DNA of 64,000 nucleotides from Hermatobates lingyangjiaoensis (taxonomy: Eukaryota; Arthropoda; Insecta; Hemiptera; Hermatobatidae): positions 7,501 to 71,500 of the forward strand of contig JAPFBL010000226.1 in the NCBI GenBank assembly GCA_026182355.1. The letters are read 5' to 3'. Made by a program: the position numbers and the translations under genes. Under the pieces are notes generated by a model. That model was not told where the DNA came from and searched no databases. It was given only the letters and a program-made list of their open reading frames with translations. The stretch's first letter is position 1. Each line of letters starts with the position of its first letter. Below are positions 51,908-62,154 of the stretch, piece after piece.

Positions 51908-52182
51908 GGATAAATCAGTGACAACGAGATCACCTCTTGACTGTCGTAGATCCAGGGTTCAATAATCAATCTGGTTTTAGATTTATTCACACAGGAGATG
52001 AAAAATCGGAGCACTTCATACTTCCGAGAGGACGTTAAGCCTCTACGATGCCAGGTACTTGCTAAAAATCACTACTCCAAATAAGTTTGAGTTAGGTAAA
52101 ATTTCGGTCTCCTAATGTAGAATCAATGGGAGATGCAAAGTTCCTTGGAGTAAGCAGCATCCTTGGAGGACTCACTTTGTAA
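51908..52182 (+). mobile_element. tRNA-derived SINE, family 1
   Basis: A diverged head (ATCAGTGACAACGAGATCAC), box B GGGTTCAATAATC, GATTTATTCACACAGGAG, GAGAGGACGTTAAGCC, TACTTGCTAAAAATCAC, GTTTGAGTTAGGTAAAATT and TGTAGAATCAATGGG. The 3' end is cut before the CCTAA tail, close to (TA)n. Confidence 0.8.
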
Positions 52183-52204
52183 GCCCTCTGCAATATATAT
52201 ATAT

Positions 52205-52338
52205 AAAGATTTCACATAAACACGTGAAATAACAATCACTGATCAAACCACAATATGAAATGGGAAAACAAGACTAAGATCCGTCAACCGTAACAAGCGG
52301 TCTTCAACAGAGTCAAAAACCCAACTGTGGTTTGATTA
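52205..52338. mobile_element. Foldback family A, deleted
   Basis: The complete left arm to AAAAACCCAACTG joins directly to the outermost right arm TGTGGTTTGATTAT. (TA)n on both sides. Confidence 0.9.
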
Positions 52339-52340
52339 TA

Positions 52341-52380
<40 letters not shown>

Positions 52381-52386
<6 letters not shown>

Positions 52387-52491
52387 AAAGGTCCGTGTGG
52401 ACAATAAACACTTTAATACATAGAAAAGAACACAGAAAGACACTACAGAACTCACTTCGATATTTCGACATCCGTCGTCATCGGGAAGAAG
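52381..52491 (+). repeat. Foldback family F, single arm
   Basis: AATGAAAGGTCCGTGTGGAC, then ATAGAAAAGAACACAGAAAG, CACTTCGATATTTCGACATC and CGTCGTCATCGGGAAGAAG. The minus-strand core is CCGATGA, C, a GAC-GGAT-GTC hairpin and GAAATATCG, then AAGTGAGTTC. A family B arm in the opposite orientation lies 230 bases on, so two families form an unequal inverted pair. Confidence 0.85.
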
Positions 52492-52719
52492 TGCGAAGTA
52501 CTCGCGTTGAGAAGCAAACTGCTACTCAACTACTTAAACTGCTACTGCTTATTCATTTTTTTTTTAAATTCTTCATTGCTTCATTTATATTCTTCTCCTT
52601 CTGCTATTTTTATTTGCTATTATTTGTTCTTTTTTAGTTATTTTTCTCTCTGTAGTTAGTAGGTTACCTAGGGCAGCCAGAGAGTGCGTGCGTGTTCGTC
52701 ACATTCAACCGACCGCTCA

Positions 52720-52834
52720 GTTAGCTTCAGCTACTCAAAGGGACTACTTCTGCCCGATGACGACCAATGTCGAAATATTATTGTGAGTCTCTTTTGTGTG
52801 TGTTTTTATCTGTTTTTCTCTTTCTTTAGTGAAA
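52720..52834 (-). repeat. Foldback family B arm, inverted
   Basis: GTTAGCTTCAGCTACTCAAA, then CTACTTCTGCCCGATGACGA and CCAATGTCGAAATATTATTG, then TGAGTCTCTTTTGTGTGTG. The plus-strand core is CCGATGA (52754), C, a GAC-CAAT-GTC hairpin and GAAA (52772). It ends in (TA)n at 52836. Confidence 0.85.
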
Positions 52835-52849
52835 TATATATATATATAT

Positions 52850-53620
52850 ATAATAACTACTAAAAAATAGCGTTGAACTCTATATTAGTTTTAAAAAAGA
52901 AACTTTAAAACTCCGCTAAGTTCGAAAAAAAATTGACAGATTTGCATTATGAGAAAGTATGATAACAAATAACTTTAACAGAAGTTTGGAATAGCTACAA
53001 CCTCGAAATCTATATTGAAAATATGGAAGAGAGAAATAAATGGCCACTAATACGAAAACAGTATGGCCACATATCATTTGGTACTGTGCAAGATTTATTC
53101 GTTTTGGAAAATGATTTGTATTCATGAATTATCCTTAAAATACAGTGGACTGCCTGAAGCATTATATGCTGAGAATTCAATGTCTAGCATCCTATATTTG
53201 CATTTTTTATATCAGATTTTTTATAAGAAATTTAGTTATTTACATAATTTGTTGTATTCTTTTACCTCTAAGTTAGTTAATTGTGTTCTAGAAATAAAAT
53301 TATCTCTTTAGTTGGAATTAGTCTGTGAAGTTGGATATTCTTGAATACGAACTATCTATATAAAACAAAGAAATATTATATATATTAAGCTGTATATAGA
53401 GAAGTAAAGTATAGCAAAAATTGTTTTTATTACCAGTTTGAAATGACACTCCCAAATGCCTACGTTCTTGTTCATTGAACCAGCTGTAAATAAGTAGCAA
53501 CATTATTTGAAGGATGGTTTCTAACTAGTAGGTGACATTGTACTTGCTCTGAATCTAACAGCTTCCGTTAAAGCTACATGTTTTTCTTTGCGGAGAAGAT
53601 TGACAGTCCGCTAGTTATTT
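52850..53620. other. No recognisable feature
   Basis: AT-rich sequence. Open frames of up to 82 codons (53063-53311) are unrecognised. Confidence 0.4.
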
Positions 53621-53624
53621 TCAC

Positions 53625-53875
53625 TGCTGAAATTAGAAATCCTAAATTTTACAAATTGAAGTATTTTTACATTACGGAACTTTAAGGAGTAGCTTGCACC
53701 ATACAGGCTCGGGAAAGGTAGCTTATCGTCCTCTCTAAGGGACAACCTGTTTAGGTTTTTTCAACTTCCCTAGGAATAAATAGAGCGCCAGAATCATCAT
53801 TAAAATGACTATCAAACTTCGGATCTAAGAGTGGAAAGGAGAGCACGCAACTCAATGGGCTACCCTGACCTCAGC
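53625..53875 (-). mobile_element. tRNA-derived SINE, family 1
   Basis: On the minus strand: a head TAGCCCATTGAGTTGCGTG, a box B region decayed near 53815-53825 (GATCCGAAGTTTGATAG), GAGAGGACGATAAGCTACC, and GTAAAATTTAGGATTTCTAA. It is more diverged than other copies. The 3' tail beyond 53625 is unclear. Confidence 0.7.
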
Positions 53876-53879
53876 TAAA

Positions 53880-54260
53880 CATACCCTCCAAGCAATAGAA
53901 TGCACATCATAAATTTCCATCCATCACAGGCCAAATAACAGCAGCCCCCTCTTTTTTCCCACAAAACCACCCACCGGCTTAGTTAGAGTAAAAAAAAAAA
54001 ATATTTTTCTTTGAAACACTCACACACGTGTTTTATCGTGTCTTTATTCCAAAGTATCAACGCAAAATTCCAATATAAAATAAAGTAAAGATACAATCAA
54101 GAACACAAATCTTATTTTAAAAAAAAACGCAAACACTTACAGTTTGTATATATATATATACTTTTTTTCTTACGTTGGTTACTTTCTGATGACATAAAGT
54201 GAATGCACTCAGGGAATTTATTTCTTTTGTTTTTCTTTTCCCTTGTGATTTGGACTTCAT
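53880..54260. other. No recognisable feature
   Basis: AT-rich sequence with a C-rich patch at 53943-53980 and a short TA run at 54150. Nothing supportable. Confidence 0.4.
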
Positions 54261-54261
54261 A

Positions 54262-54560
54262 TTTATATATACAAAACTAAAGTTTATCGGGACTCGATTA
54301 GTTCTACAGGTTCAAATTAAACTCTTATTGCCAACGTTTCGGTTTTTATTTAAAACCTTTTTCATAGGCAGAAGTATAAATTTTGAAACAGAAAACCTAA
54401 GTATTACATTACAAATTATTTTACAAAGAAAAATAGTCTGTAGACTTCAAACAAACAACAGTAGTTTGAATGAACACGTGACACTGAATAAAAACCGAAA
54501 CGTTGGCAATGAGAGTTTAATTTTGATCCTGGAAAATTGACCGAATCCCGATTTTATTAT
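54262..54560. mobile_element. Family Z inverted repeat
   Basis: The left arm is ACAAAACTAAAGTTTATCGG, then GACTCGATTAGTTCTACAGG and ATTGCCAACGTTTCGGTTTT. The right arm is AATAAAAACCGAAACGTTGG, then CAATGAGAGTTTAATTTTGA and ATTGACCGAATCCCGATT. The minus-strand core in the left arm is CTATGAA, a GGTTTT/AAAACC hairpin and GAAACGTTGG. The body 54380-54480 is an open frame with FETENLSITLQIILQRKI, not recognised. Confidence 0.8.
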
Positions 54561-54576
54561 ATACCTATATATATAT

Positions 54577-54625
54577 GATCAAACTACAATATGAAATAGG
54601 AAAAAAAAGACTAAGATTTTTCATA
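54577..54625 (+). repeat. Foldback family A fragment
   Basis: ATGATCAAACTACAATATGA, then AAAAAGACTAAGATTTTTCA, the start of a left arm joined to other sequence. Confidence 0.6.
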
Positions 54626-54689
54626 TTGTTTTATATACTGTTATGAACTGGCAGTTGATTTCATAGAACTGGAAACGTCCACAGATAAG

Positions 54690-54886
54690 CCTAACATAAA
54701 ATCCATAGACTACTTTTCTTTGCAAAATAATCTTCACTGTAATACTTAGTTTTTCTGTTTCAAAATTTTATACTTCTGCCTACAAAAAAGGTTTTATAAA
54801 TCCAAAACGTTGGCAATGAGAGTTTAATTTGAACCTGAATACCTCACCGAGTCCTGATAAACTTTAATTTTGTATATATATACAAA
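54690..54886 (-). repeat. Family Z, inverted partial copy
   Basis: GCAAAATAATCTTCACTGTA, then CAAAATTTTATACTTCTGCC, AAAACGTTGGCAATGAGAGT and CTCACCGAGTCCTGATAAAC, ending in (TA)n at 54875-54930. Compared with 54262 the hairpin region is broken. Confidence 0.75.
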
Positions 54887-54890
54887 ATTT

Positions 54891-54930
<40 letters not shown>

Positions 54931-55101
54931 AGATTTCACATAAACACGTGAAATAAAAATCAATGATCAAACAACAATATGAAGTGGGTAAAAAGACAAA
55001 GATCTTTCAACCGAACAAGCGTTCTTTGTCAGAGTCAAAAACCCAACTGAAACGCTGGATGCAGAAACATTTTGGTGAGGAGTTGAGAAGAGTGGGAGGA
55101 A
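54931..55101 (+). mobile_element. Foldback family A left arm plus centre
   Basis: The left arm AGATTTCACATAAACACGTG to AAAAACCCAACTG continues into the central segment AACGCTGGATGCAGAAACAT, TTTGGTGAGGAGTTGAGAAG and AGTGGGAGGAA, the mirror of the centre in 46541 and 59095. No right arm is present. Confidence 0.85.
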
Positions 55102-56015
55102 TATTTATATATAAGAAGTGGAAACCCCTATATAGTTGCCTTATTTATAGAAACATTATGGATGTGATATAAACAAAATTCATTTACATGAAGTTAAAAC
55201 TTCTATATCTGTGAAAATTATTAAAATATTTTATTCATGAAATTTACAATTTATATATATTAACATTTTTAAATTTTTCTCAAAAAAATTTATTTTTTCA
55301 CGTATCATATTTCCAATATTTTTTTTAGATAAAGATGGAGGTTTAAAGTTAGGCATGCTGAGGTACTTTGTCGCAAAGCAATACCCACTAATTGGGAGAG
55401 TAAGTACCCTGCCTTCGCTACAATATTCCCTTCCCATCTAATTAACATTCTATCTGCCTGGGCTCTAATACCCTATTCATGCACTTGAGCCAACCAGCAA
55501 CAACACCCAGAGCCGACCTCCTTGCACAGGGGCCTTTTCATTCATAAAACAGGCCGTCCAATTCAACCAAACACCCTTCAAACTATCTTATGACTAGGCC
55601 TGTGCAGTCTACTCAATTCAGCCCACTAGGGCAATAACATCAAGGGTCCCTCAAACTACTTCAGCCTTTAGACACGCTTTTCATTTCGTCTCATCAATGC
55701 CAATCAGTAACTTTAGATCAAACTGTATGTATGTAAAACTTAATAAACCCATTTTCCATCGAATATAATAAAATTGAAATATTTATTATAAATTGGGTAG
55801 TTTTCCAGGTTAAAAATAAACAGGTATAAAACCAGTTTTATATAAATCCTTTTCCATAAGCAGATGTATGTAGTTTGGAGAATTAAATATAACAAACCAT
55901 TATATTATTGCTATTAATAGAGCATGTTAACAAAATTGAATTTACAAATCCCAGTTGCTCAGTTTTAATAAATCAATAAACATACGAAACTTTATATCAA
56001 TTAAAACAGAGAAAC
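55102..56015. other. GC-balanced patch, nothing recognised
   Basis: 55370-55700 is richer in C than its surroundings (for example CTAACATTCTATCTGCC, CTTGCACAGGGGCC) and has no long open frame on either strand. Its origin is unknown. Confidence 0.35.
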
Positions 56016-56019
56016 AATC

Positions 56020-56080
56020 TGAAAAAAACTAAGGTCTTTCAACCGTAACAGGTGGTCTTCGACAGAATCAAATCTCAATT
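56020..56080 (+). repeat. Foldback family A fragment
   Basis: AAACTAAGGTCTTTCAACCG, then TAACAGGTGGTCTTCGACAG, AATCAAATCTCAATTG. Confidence 0.7.
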
Positions 56081-56149
56081 GATGTATATATACTTGTATA
56101 TCAAATATCAACACCTAAAACACTTTAAGATATCTGAAACAAAAACTAA

Positions 56150-56400
56150 GATCTTCAACAAGTCTCCTCAGAAAAGAGTTTATTATTAAAAACTAACAAC
56201 TCCTTTCGAATACTTAGTGTTCTTCTTCAGGTTTAATAAGTTCTTTCTAGGTCCCTGTTGATATAACTCCCTAAACAGTTCAGGTGTAAACCTGGAGAAG
56301 AACATGTTCAAAACGCGTTCTTAGCTTTCAACATAAAGCTCTTTTGAAACCCCCTATCATGAGTAAATACCACACTATAACTAGTAATGTAATATACTGT
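56150..56400. mobile_element. Family K inverted repeat
   Basis: The left arm is AAAACTAACAACTCCTTTCG, then AATACTTAGTGTTCTTCTTC. The right arm is AAACCTGGAGAAGAACATGT, then TCAAAACGCGTTCTTAGCTT. The single central segment GGTCCCTGTTGATATAACTC corresponds to one unit of the 59-bp array at 49363. It ends ATCATGAGTAAATACCACAC. Confidence 0.85.
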
Positions 56401-57435
56401 TTAAAGACAGTTCAAGAGCTTCAACGTTTTTAAAAACAACCCAACAACAACGAAAACTCAACTAAAAGTAGTCATGTCTTGATGTCTTTGATTTATACAT
56501 GCGTAAGTAATTATTAAATCCTTTGATAATAATCAATGGCGTCTCAATTGTATTCCACTAAGAACTGTATAAGTTATTATAATATAATTGATAAATAATA
56601 TGTAAAACAAAATTCTTAAATGAGTAACATTTAAATAAAAAAAAATGTTTTATTAAGTTTAAAACTAAAATGTTACAAACAAAATCAAGAAAAGGAAGAT
56701 CGCGTGAAAAGCTTTTTGAAGAGAGAGAGAAAAAAAAAATCAAATGAAAGATAGGAAAAGCTTCCGTCAAGGGTTGAAAAAGCCAACTCCATTAGTTAAT
56801 AGAAATTCGGAGGGTACAGTGATGGAGATGGTGTTGGAGTGGGGGGGAAGAGGTGAAGGGTGGAAAGAGAAAATTGTTTGCAACAAAAAAAAAAAAAAAA
56901 AGAAACGACAAAATAAGACACCAGCCTTCATAAGGATTTTCCTGGCAATTGCTAATCAATTAGGGAAGTCTTGGTAACATTTCTTACATAGTAGAGAACC
57001 ATACATACAGAAAGATCTATATACTCCTATTGCATTCTCTACAAAAGTAGTTAAAGTCAGCACGAAAAAAAAATCAAAACTTAAAGAAAACATTAATTTA
57101 TATGGCCTATTCAAATTATGTTATAAATAGTGACAGAAACCATTCTGATAAATAATTTTTGAACAATAACAATGATTTGTTAAAGAATGATTATATGTAT
57201 ACATACGTCGTTGAATAATTGACCATATTTTGCTGAAGTAATTTTTTGACAAGTTTTTCCAGGTTTCCAAATAATTTCTTTGAAAAAAATGACCAGCGAA
57301 ATATGGTCAATTATTAAATGAAGGACTGCTCCCAAACTTTACAAGCATACATATCTATATATATTCAAGTAACTCAGTACATGATAGGAGATAATCGCTC
57401 TGAGGTCTTATATATACAAATATATATATATAATG
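56401..57435. other. No recognisable feature
   Basis: AT-rich sequence with A-runs. An inverted pair GACCATATTTTGCTG and CAGCGAAATATGGTC is at 57222 and 57291, with GTTGAATAATTGACC and GGTCAATTATTAAATG outside. This is a small palindromic element of about 115 bases (57210-57325) unlike the families above. Confidence 0.5.
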
Positions 57436-57535
57436 TTATAAGTTTACCAGCCGAGTAGAACGCATCTTATTCTTCTTCTTCTCCTGGTGACGACGAGGTC
57501 AAAGTATATAAGTGAGTTGTGTGTTGTTTCCACGT
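57436..57535 (+). repeat. Half-element with core
   Basis: CTGGTGA (57484), C, a GAC/GTC hairpin (GACGAGGTC), AAAGTATATAAGTGAGTT, then a TTGTTTCCACG tail. It is preceded by (TA)n at 57418-57432. The TAAGTGAGTT after the core matches families C to F. Confidence 0.55.
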
Positions 57536-57550
57536 TACTATTTACAAAAA

Positions 57551-57690
57551 TTACGTGAAATAAATATCAATGTCTATAACAATGTAAGAATATCAAAAAA
57601 GACTCTAAAATCTTATGACCAAAGTAACAGGTCACTGTCAGAGTTGGTTTTCAAGAGCTACTCTGACGAGGTCAGTCACTTTAGTTGAAT
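57551..57690 (+). repeat. Very diverged family A-like element
   Basis: ACGTGAAATAAATATCAATG, then AAAAAAGACTCTAAAATCTT, AGTAACAGGTCACTGTCAGA and a CTCTGACGAGGTCAGTCACT mirror. The order and lengths match family A at low identity. Confidence 0.5.
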
Positions 57691-57801
57691 TGTCTACAAC
57701 CTGCTAAGTTAAAGGAAGCTGAAATGTGGCTGGTAGAAACAGAATTTTAACTCTCACACTTTGTATAATGGTGTTGGCGTTTCCTTTTGAAACTGACAAA
57801 C

Positions 57802-57995
57802 CGTTCCATGGGCCCCCACCGCTCGTTGTACCGATTTATTTTAAGAGTTTCGGATCAAAGTCCGGACCAAAGGTCCTACTTAACCTGCTCAGCTACAGGT
57901 AACGTCAGTGACCTTATTTGCCTCGGCTTCAATGAAGCTGTGAATATATATGAGCCAATGCAACCTGTGGATAGGGCCCAACTAGGGGCTAACGC
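57802..57995 (-). mobile_element. Possible tRNA-derived SINE, family 2
   Basis: It pairs with 38964-39172. On the minus strand, CTGTAGCTGAGCAGG resembles box A and GGACTTTGATCCG resembles box B, about 30 bases apart. The open frame 57787-58047 across it has no known match. Confidence 0.7.
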
Positions 57996-57999
57996 CACT

Positions 58000-58680
58000 A
58001 TACGAGGTGTCACGGTTGATTCCATCTCTAATATTTATTATTTTTAAAAACTATTCAAATCCATTAAAAGGCGAAGAGCAGGAAAAGTTTTGAAAGAATT
58101 TCTTTTCTGAAAGAACAGAATATATATATATATATATATATAAATAATTAACACCAAGCATGCTTCGACACATTTAGGGTTTTTGAAACACTTCAAACAT
58201 ACGTGAATTGTTATTTTACGATATATTCAGTGTAAAATGAGAAGGGAATCACAACTAACAATGGACTGCAAAACGTTTCTTACCACATGTCTAAATACGG
58301 CTTCTGAAGTCCCTTAAGTACAAAACAATTTTCTATCTCTTGTCTCTTCTATTCATATTTAAACGTGTTACACTACTCCAGCTCTGTTCAAATCAACATC
58401 AGACATCGCAACATGTACATGCACAACATGAAATTCTAAACTATGTTTTAGAGAGTATTTTTTTTTAATATATTTTATCCATAAATGTATATTAACAAAT
58501 CGATTATTCCCAAACGATCGACTAAGAAAAATTATTAATTTATTTTTGCTTAGTAAAAAAATGAATAATTAACAAAAAATGTTACGTAGAGTATAAAAAA
58601 ACGAGACCATTCGCCATTATTTTTTGTTTCAAAATATATTTAGTTTATATAGTTTACTATAAGTAAAAACTAAACTGATC
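58000..58680. other. No recognisable feature
   Basis: AT-rich sequence with (TA)n at 58120-58142. AAGCATGCTTCGACACATTT at 58157 resembles the family K end (AACGCGTTTCGAACAC). Confidence 0.35.
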
Positions 58681-58758
58681 ATATAAAGAGTTGAGTTTTG
58701 ACTCGGGCAAAGGCTGCTTCTTACGGTTAAAAGATTTCAGTCTTTTTTCATATTCCAT
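58681..58758 (+). repeat. Foldback family A right-arm fragment
   Basis: GTTGAGTTTTGACTCGGGCA, then AAGGCTGCTTCTTACGGTTA and AAAGATTTCAGTCTTTTTTC. The core is degraded to CTCGGGCAAAGGC. (TA)n follows. Confidence 0.65.
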
Positions 58759-58778
58759 ATATATATATATATATACAA

Positions 58779-58858
58779 TAAAATAAAAAACGAAGGAAAC
58801 ACACAGAAAGACACAGACATAACTCACATCGATATTTCGACAATCGTCGTCATCAGGA
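58779..58858 (+). repeat. Foldback family D, left arm only
   Basis: AAATAAAAAACGAAGGAAAC, then AAGACACAGACATAACTCAC and ATCGATATTTCGACAATCGT, then CGTCATCAGG. Nearly identical to 18351-18430. (TA)n before it. Confidence 0.9.
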
Positions 58859-58909
58859 GGTGCGAAGAGCGAAGAGCGAAGAGTCCCGCAGGAAGACAGG
58901 GCGGTACCG

Positions 58910-59056
58910 CACTGGTTCAGAGACGGTTGGATGTTTCTTTGTCTATATTGAACTATATTTGTCCGTTTTATATCGTATTTCCCACTGGTTCAGAGACGGT
59001 TGGATGTTTCTTTGTCTATATTGAACTATATTTGTCCGTTTTATATCGTATTTCCA
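58910..59056. repeat. Exact 73-bp tandem duplication, family V
   Basis: CACTGGTTCAGAGACGGTTG starts at 58910 and 58983, and the two 73-base units look identical to ATATCGTATTTCC. Three GCGAAGAG units precede it at 58863-58886. A diverged inverted relative is at 14067. Confidence 0.9.
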
Positions 59057-59094
59057 ACTAAAAAGTATATATATACATATATATATATATATAT

Positions 59095-59332
59095 AAAGAT
59101 TTCACATAAACACGTGAAACAACAATCAATGATCAAACCACAATAAGAAATGGGAAAACAAGACTAAGATCTTTCAACACTCTCTTCCCACTCTTCCCTC
59201 CCACTCTTCTCAACTCCTCACCAGATGTTTTCTGCATCTAGTGTTCAGTTGGGTTTTTGACTCTGACGAAGACCGCTTGTTACGGTTGAAAGATCTTAGT
59301 CTTGTTTTCCCATTTCTTATTGTGGTTTGATC
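59095..59332. mobile_element. Foldback family A with long centre
   Basis: Outer arms AAAGATTTCACATAAACACG and TTTCTTATTGTGGTTTGATC. The left inner arm is replaced after ATCTTTCAAC by the centre ACTCTCTTCCCACTCTTCCC, CTCACCAGATGTTTTCTGCA, TCTAGTGTTCAGTTGGG. The right arm has an intact core. (TA)n on both sides. Confidence 0.9.
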
Positions 59333-59347
59333 ATATATATATATATA

Positions 59348-59388
59348 TGATGTAATTTTTTTTTGAGGGTTGAGGTCCAATGATTTTT
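59348..59388 (+). repeat. Foldback family J fragment
   Basis: GATGTAATTTTTTTTTGAGG, then GTTGAGGTCCAATGATTT, the outer end of the arm at 27358. Confidence 0.75.
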
Positions 59389-59462
59389 AAGAAAACGAAT
59401 CATGATATATATTAAATAATCACAATAAACACATAATGGAAACTAATGAATGTATAAGCCAC

Positions 59463-59590
59463 AAGAAAAAAGTAAATACACAGCAAATATGCTCTAAGGC
59501 CGTTCAAATTTATTTCAAAGAGAGTTGCTCTCTGATGACATAAATTTCAAAGGCTGTAGAGCATGGTTCCTGTATTTTTTACTTTTTCCT
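59463..59590. mobile_element. Small foldback related to PLE inverted repeat
   Basis: AAAAAAGTAAATACACAGCA, then ATGCTCTAAGGCCGTTCAAA and TTTATTTCAAAGAGAG mirror CTCTCTGATGACATAAATTT, CAAAGGCTGTAGAGCATGGT and CTGTATTTTTTACTTTTT. GCTCTAAGGCC links it to the inverted repeat at 26404. The right arm holds CTGATGA but the GAAA box is lost. Confidence 0.75.
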
Positions 59591-59594
59591 CATG

Positions 59595-60630
59595 TAGGTA
59601 AAACCTACTGTAGCTTGCCGCTCTAGGTAAGCTACTAACTACAGAGTGAAAAATAACTAAAAAAGTACAAATAAAATCAAATAAAAATAACTAAAAAAGT
59701 TATTTAGTAAATGAAGCAATGAACAATTTAAAAAAAAATTATACGGTACAAGTTGAGGCCAAGAGAAGAGCGGGCTTTGAGAAGACAGATAATTGCCTCC
59801 TTTGAAGCTCTTAAAGTAACTCGAGAAGACGGCACAGGGATCTGATTAAGGACTTGGACACGGAAGCAGTGATTTAAGTCCAGTCCATGAGAATTAGAGA
59901 GGATAGTAATAGGAAGGTTTTGTATATATATATATATACAAATTTGGTACAGACCGCTACCTACGTGCCATGGCTTCAATAGTACTATTTTCCTTTTACT
60001 ATTAAACCCATGGGAATCACGTAACAGAAAAATAAGTAAAACGGTCTAAATGAAAAATAAAAAAAATCTCTCTCTTTTTCCAATGGATATATTAATGAAA
60101 AAACATACTCTAATCTACTTTGATTTTCTATAATTATTAGTCTAGTCTCTTTCTAAATTAAAAAGTAATCTAATTTATATAATTTTTTGCAGAGCAATTT
60201 CAACTAATTTAGGCTTTATTTTTGATTTACTGATGAATATTAGCCAGTATGAGCTCACTATATTTCATATATTTTTCTCATCTAGACCGGGAATAGTAAG
60301 AATTATTACATTAATAATACACTAAAAGTAGCAAGTAATTAATAATTATAGCTATATATACGCAGAAGTGTTACAAAATATTTGTGATAATATTTTGAGA
60401 TAAGTGTTGTTATATATACAACAAAATTTCTCAATACAACACGACATAAAAATAAACATCTCAATTATATTAAGAATATCATAATTTCGACTAAGATCAT
60501 TCACAATAAGAAGATTTTATTAGTATGAAATGAGTCACCATCCAAAAAATATTCTTTTTTTTCCACTTGGTGGTAACTGTACATTTTATTATGTTTTTAT
60601 CAAACTATTAATACTGAAATTTAGTTGAGG
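59595..60630. other. No recognisable feature
   Basis: AT-rich sequence, with a more balanced stretch at 59730-59970 carrying an unrecognised minus-strand open frame (59728-59979), partly (TA)n. Confidence 0.35.
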
Positions 60631-60636
60631 AGTAAA

Positions 60637-61960
60637 GAGATGGAATGGGGCCAGTATAGACCAGGCTTACATGACCCTGGACAGGCAGATCCGGGGTCCA
60701 ATGCCTACTCGGGTCCTTGATTTATTCACGTAGGAGGTGATAAACTTGAGAACGTCTTCATTCAGGCTGTGACTCTGGACAGACAGATCTGGGGTTCAAT
60801 GCCTACTCGGGTCTTTGATTTATTCACGTAGGAGGTGATAAACTTGAGAACGTCTTCATTCAGGCTTACGTGACTCTGGACAGACAGATCTGGGGTTCAA
60901 TGCCTACTCGGGTCTTTGATTTATTCACGTAGGAGGTGATAAACTTGAGAACGTCTTCATTCAGTCTTACGTGACTCTGGACAGGCAGATCCGGGGTTTA
61001 ATGCCTACTCGGGTCTTTGATTTATTCACGTAGGAGGTGATAAACTTGAGAACGTCTTCATTCAGCCTTACGTGACTCTGGACAGGCAGATCTGGGGTTC
61101 AATGCCTACTCGGGTCTTTGATTTATTCACGTAGGAGGTGATAAACTTGATAACATCTTCATTCAGTCTTATGTGACTCTGGAGCGGCAGATCCGGGGAT
61201 CAATATCCACTGGGGTCCTTGATTTATTCATGTATGAGGTGATAAACTTGATAACGTCTTCATTCAGGCTGTGACTCTGGACAGACAGATCTGGGGTTCA
61301 ATGCCTACTCGGGTCTTTGATTTATTCACGTAGGAATGGGGCCAGTATAGACCAGGCTTACATGACCCTGGACAGGCAGATCCGGGGTTTAATGCCTACT
61401 CGGGTCTTTGATTTATTCACGTAGGAGGTGATAAACTTGAGAACGTCTTCATTCAGTCTTACGTGATTCTGGACAGGCAGATCCGTGGTTCAATGCCTAC
61501 TCGGGTCTTTGATTTATTCACGTAGGAGGTGATAAACTTGAGAACGTCTTCATTCAGGCTGTGACTCTAGACAGGCAGATCCGGGGTTCAATGCCGACTC
61601 GCGTCTTTGATTTATTCACGTAGGAGGTGATAAACTTGAGAACGTCTTCATTCAGGCTGTGAATCTAGACAGGCAGATCTGGGGTTCAATGCCTACTCGG
61701 GTCTTTGATTTATTCACGTAGGAGGTGATAAACTTGAGAACGTCTTCATTAAGGCTGTGACTCTGGACAGGCAGATCCGGGGTTCAATGCCTACTCGGGT
61801 CTTTGATTTATTTACGTAGGAGGTGATAAACTTGATCACAGGTGATAAAATTGATTCAGGCTTACGTGACTCTGGACAGGCTGATCCAGGGTCCAATGCC
61901 TACTCGGGTCTTTAATTTATTCACGTAGGAGGTGATAAACTTGAGAACGACTTCATTTAG
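60637..61960 (+). repeat. Satellite made from SINE family 1 head, 13 units
   Basis: A box B-like GGGGTTCAATGCC recurs at 60693, 60791, 60892, 60993, 61094, 61195, 61293, 61384, 61485, 61583, 61681, 61779 and 61888. The steps are 98 or 101 bases, plus 91 and 109. The unit is GACTCTGGACAGGCAGATCC, the box B, CTACTCGGGTCTTTGATTTA, TTCACGTAGGAGGTGATAAA and CTTGAGAACGTCTTCATTCA. The 98 and 101 forms differ by CAGGCTGTGAC versus CAGGCTTACGTGAC. The SINE start GGGGCCAGTATAGACCAGGC occurs at 60649 and again at 61337. Confidence 0.95.
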
Positions 61961-62150
61961 ACGTCATTAAGCTGTTGGACCCGAGCTGTTGGTACGCTGT
62001 TAGATCTCTATTCTAAATACACTTGAGTTGGTCAAAATTTAGGACTCCCAACGTAGAATGTTTATTGTGCGGTATTACAAATGGCCTATGTGTGATGCAT
62101 AGTTGTATCGATCGTGGTATTGCCAATGCAACCTGACTTAACCTAAGGAG
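61961..62150 (+). mobile_element. SINE family 1 3' part after the array
   Basis: GACGTCATTAAGCTGTTGGA, then TCTATTCTAAATACACTTGA, GTTGGTCAAAATTTAGGACT and CAACCTGACTTAACCTAAGG. It is the natural continuation of the last array unit, so the array expanded inside one SINE copy. Confidence 0.85.
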
Positions 62151-62154
62151 ATGA

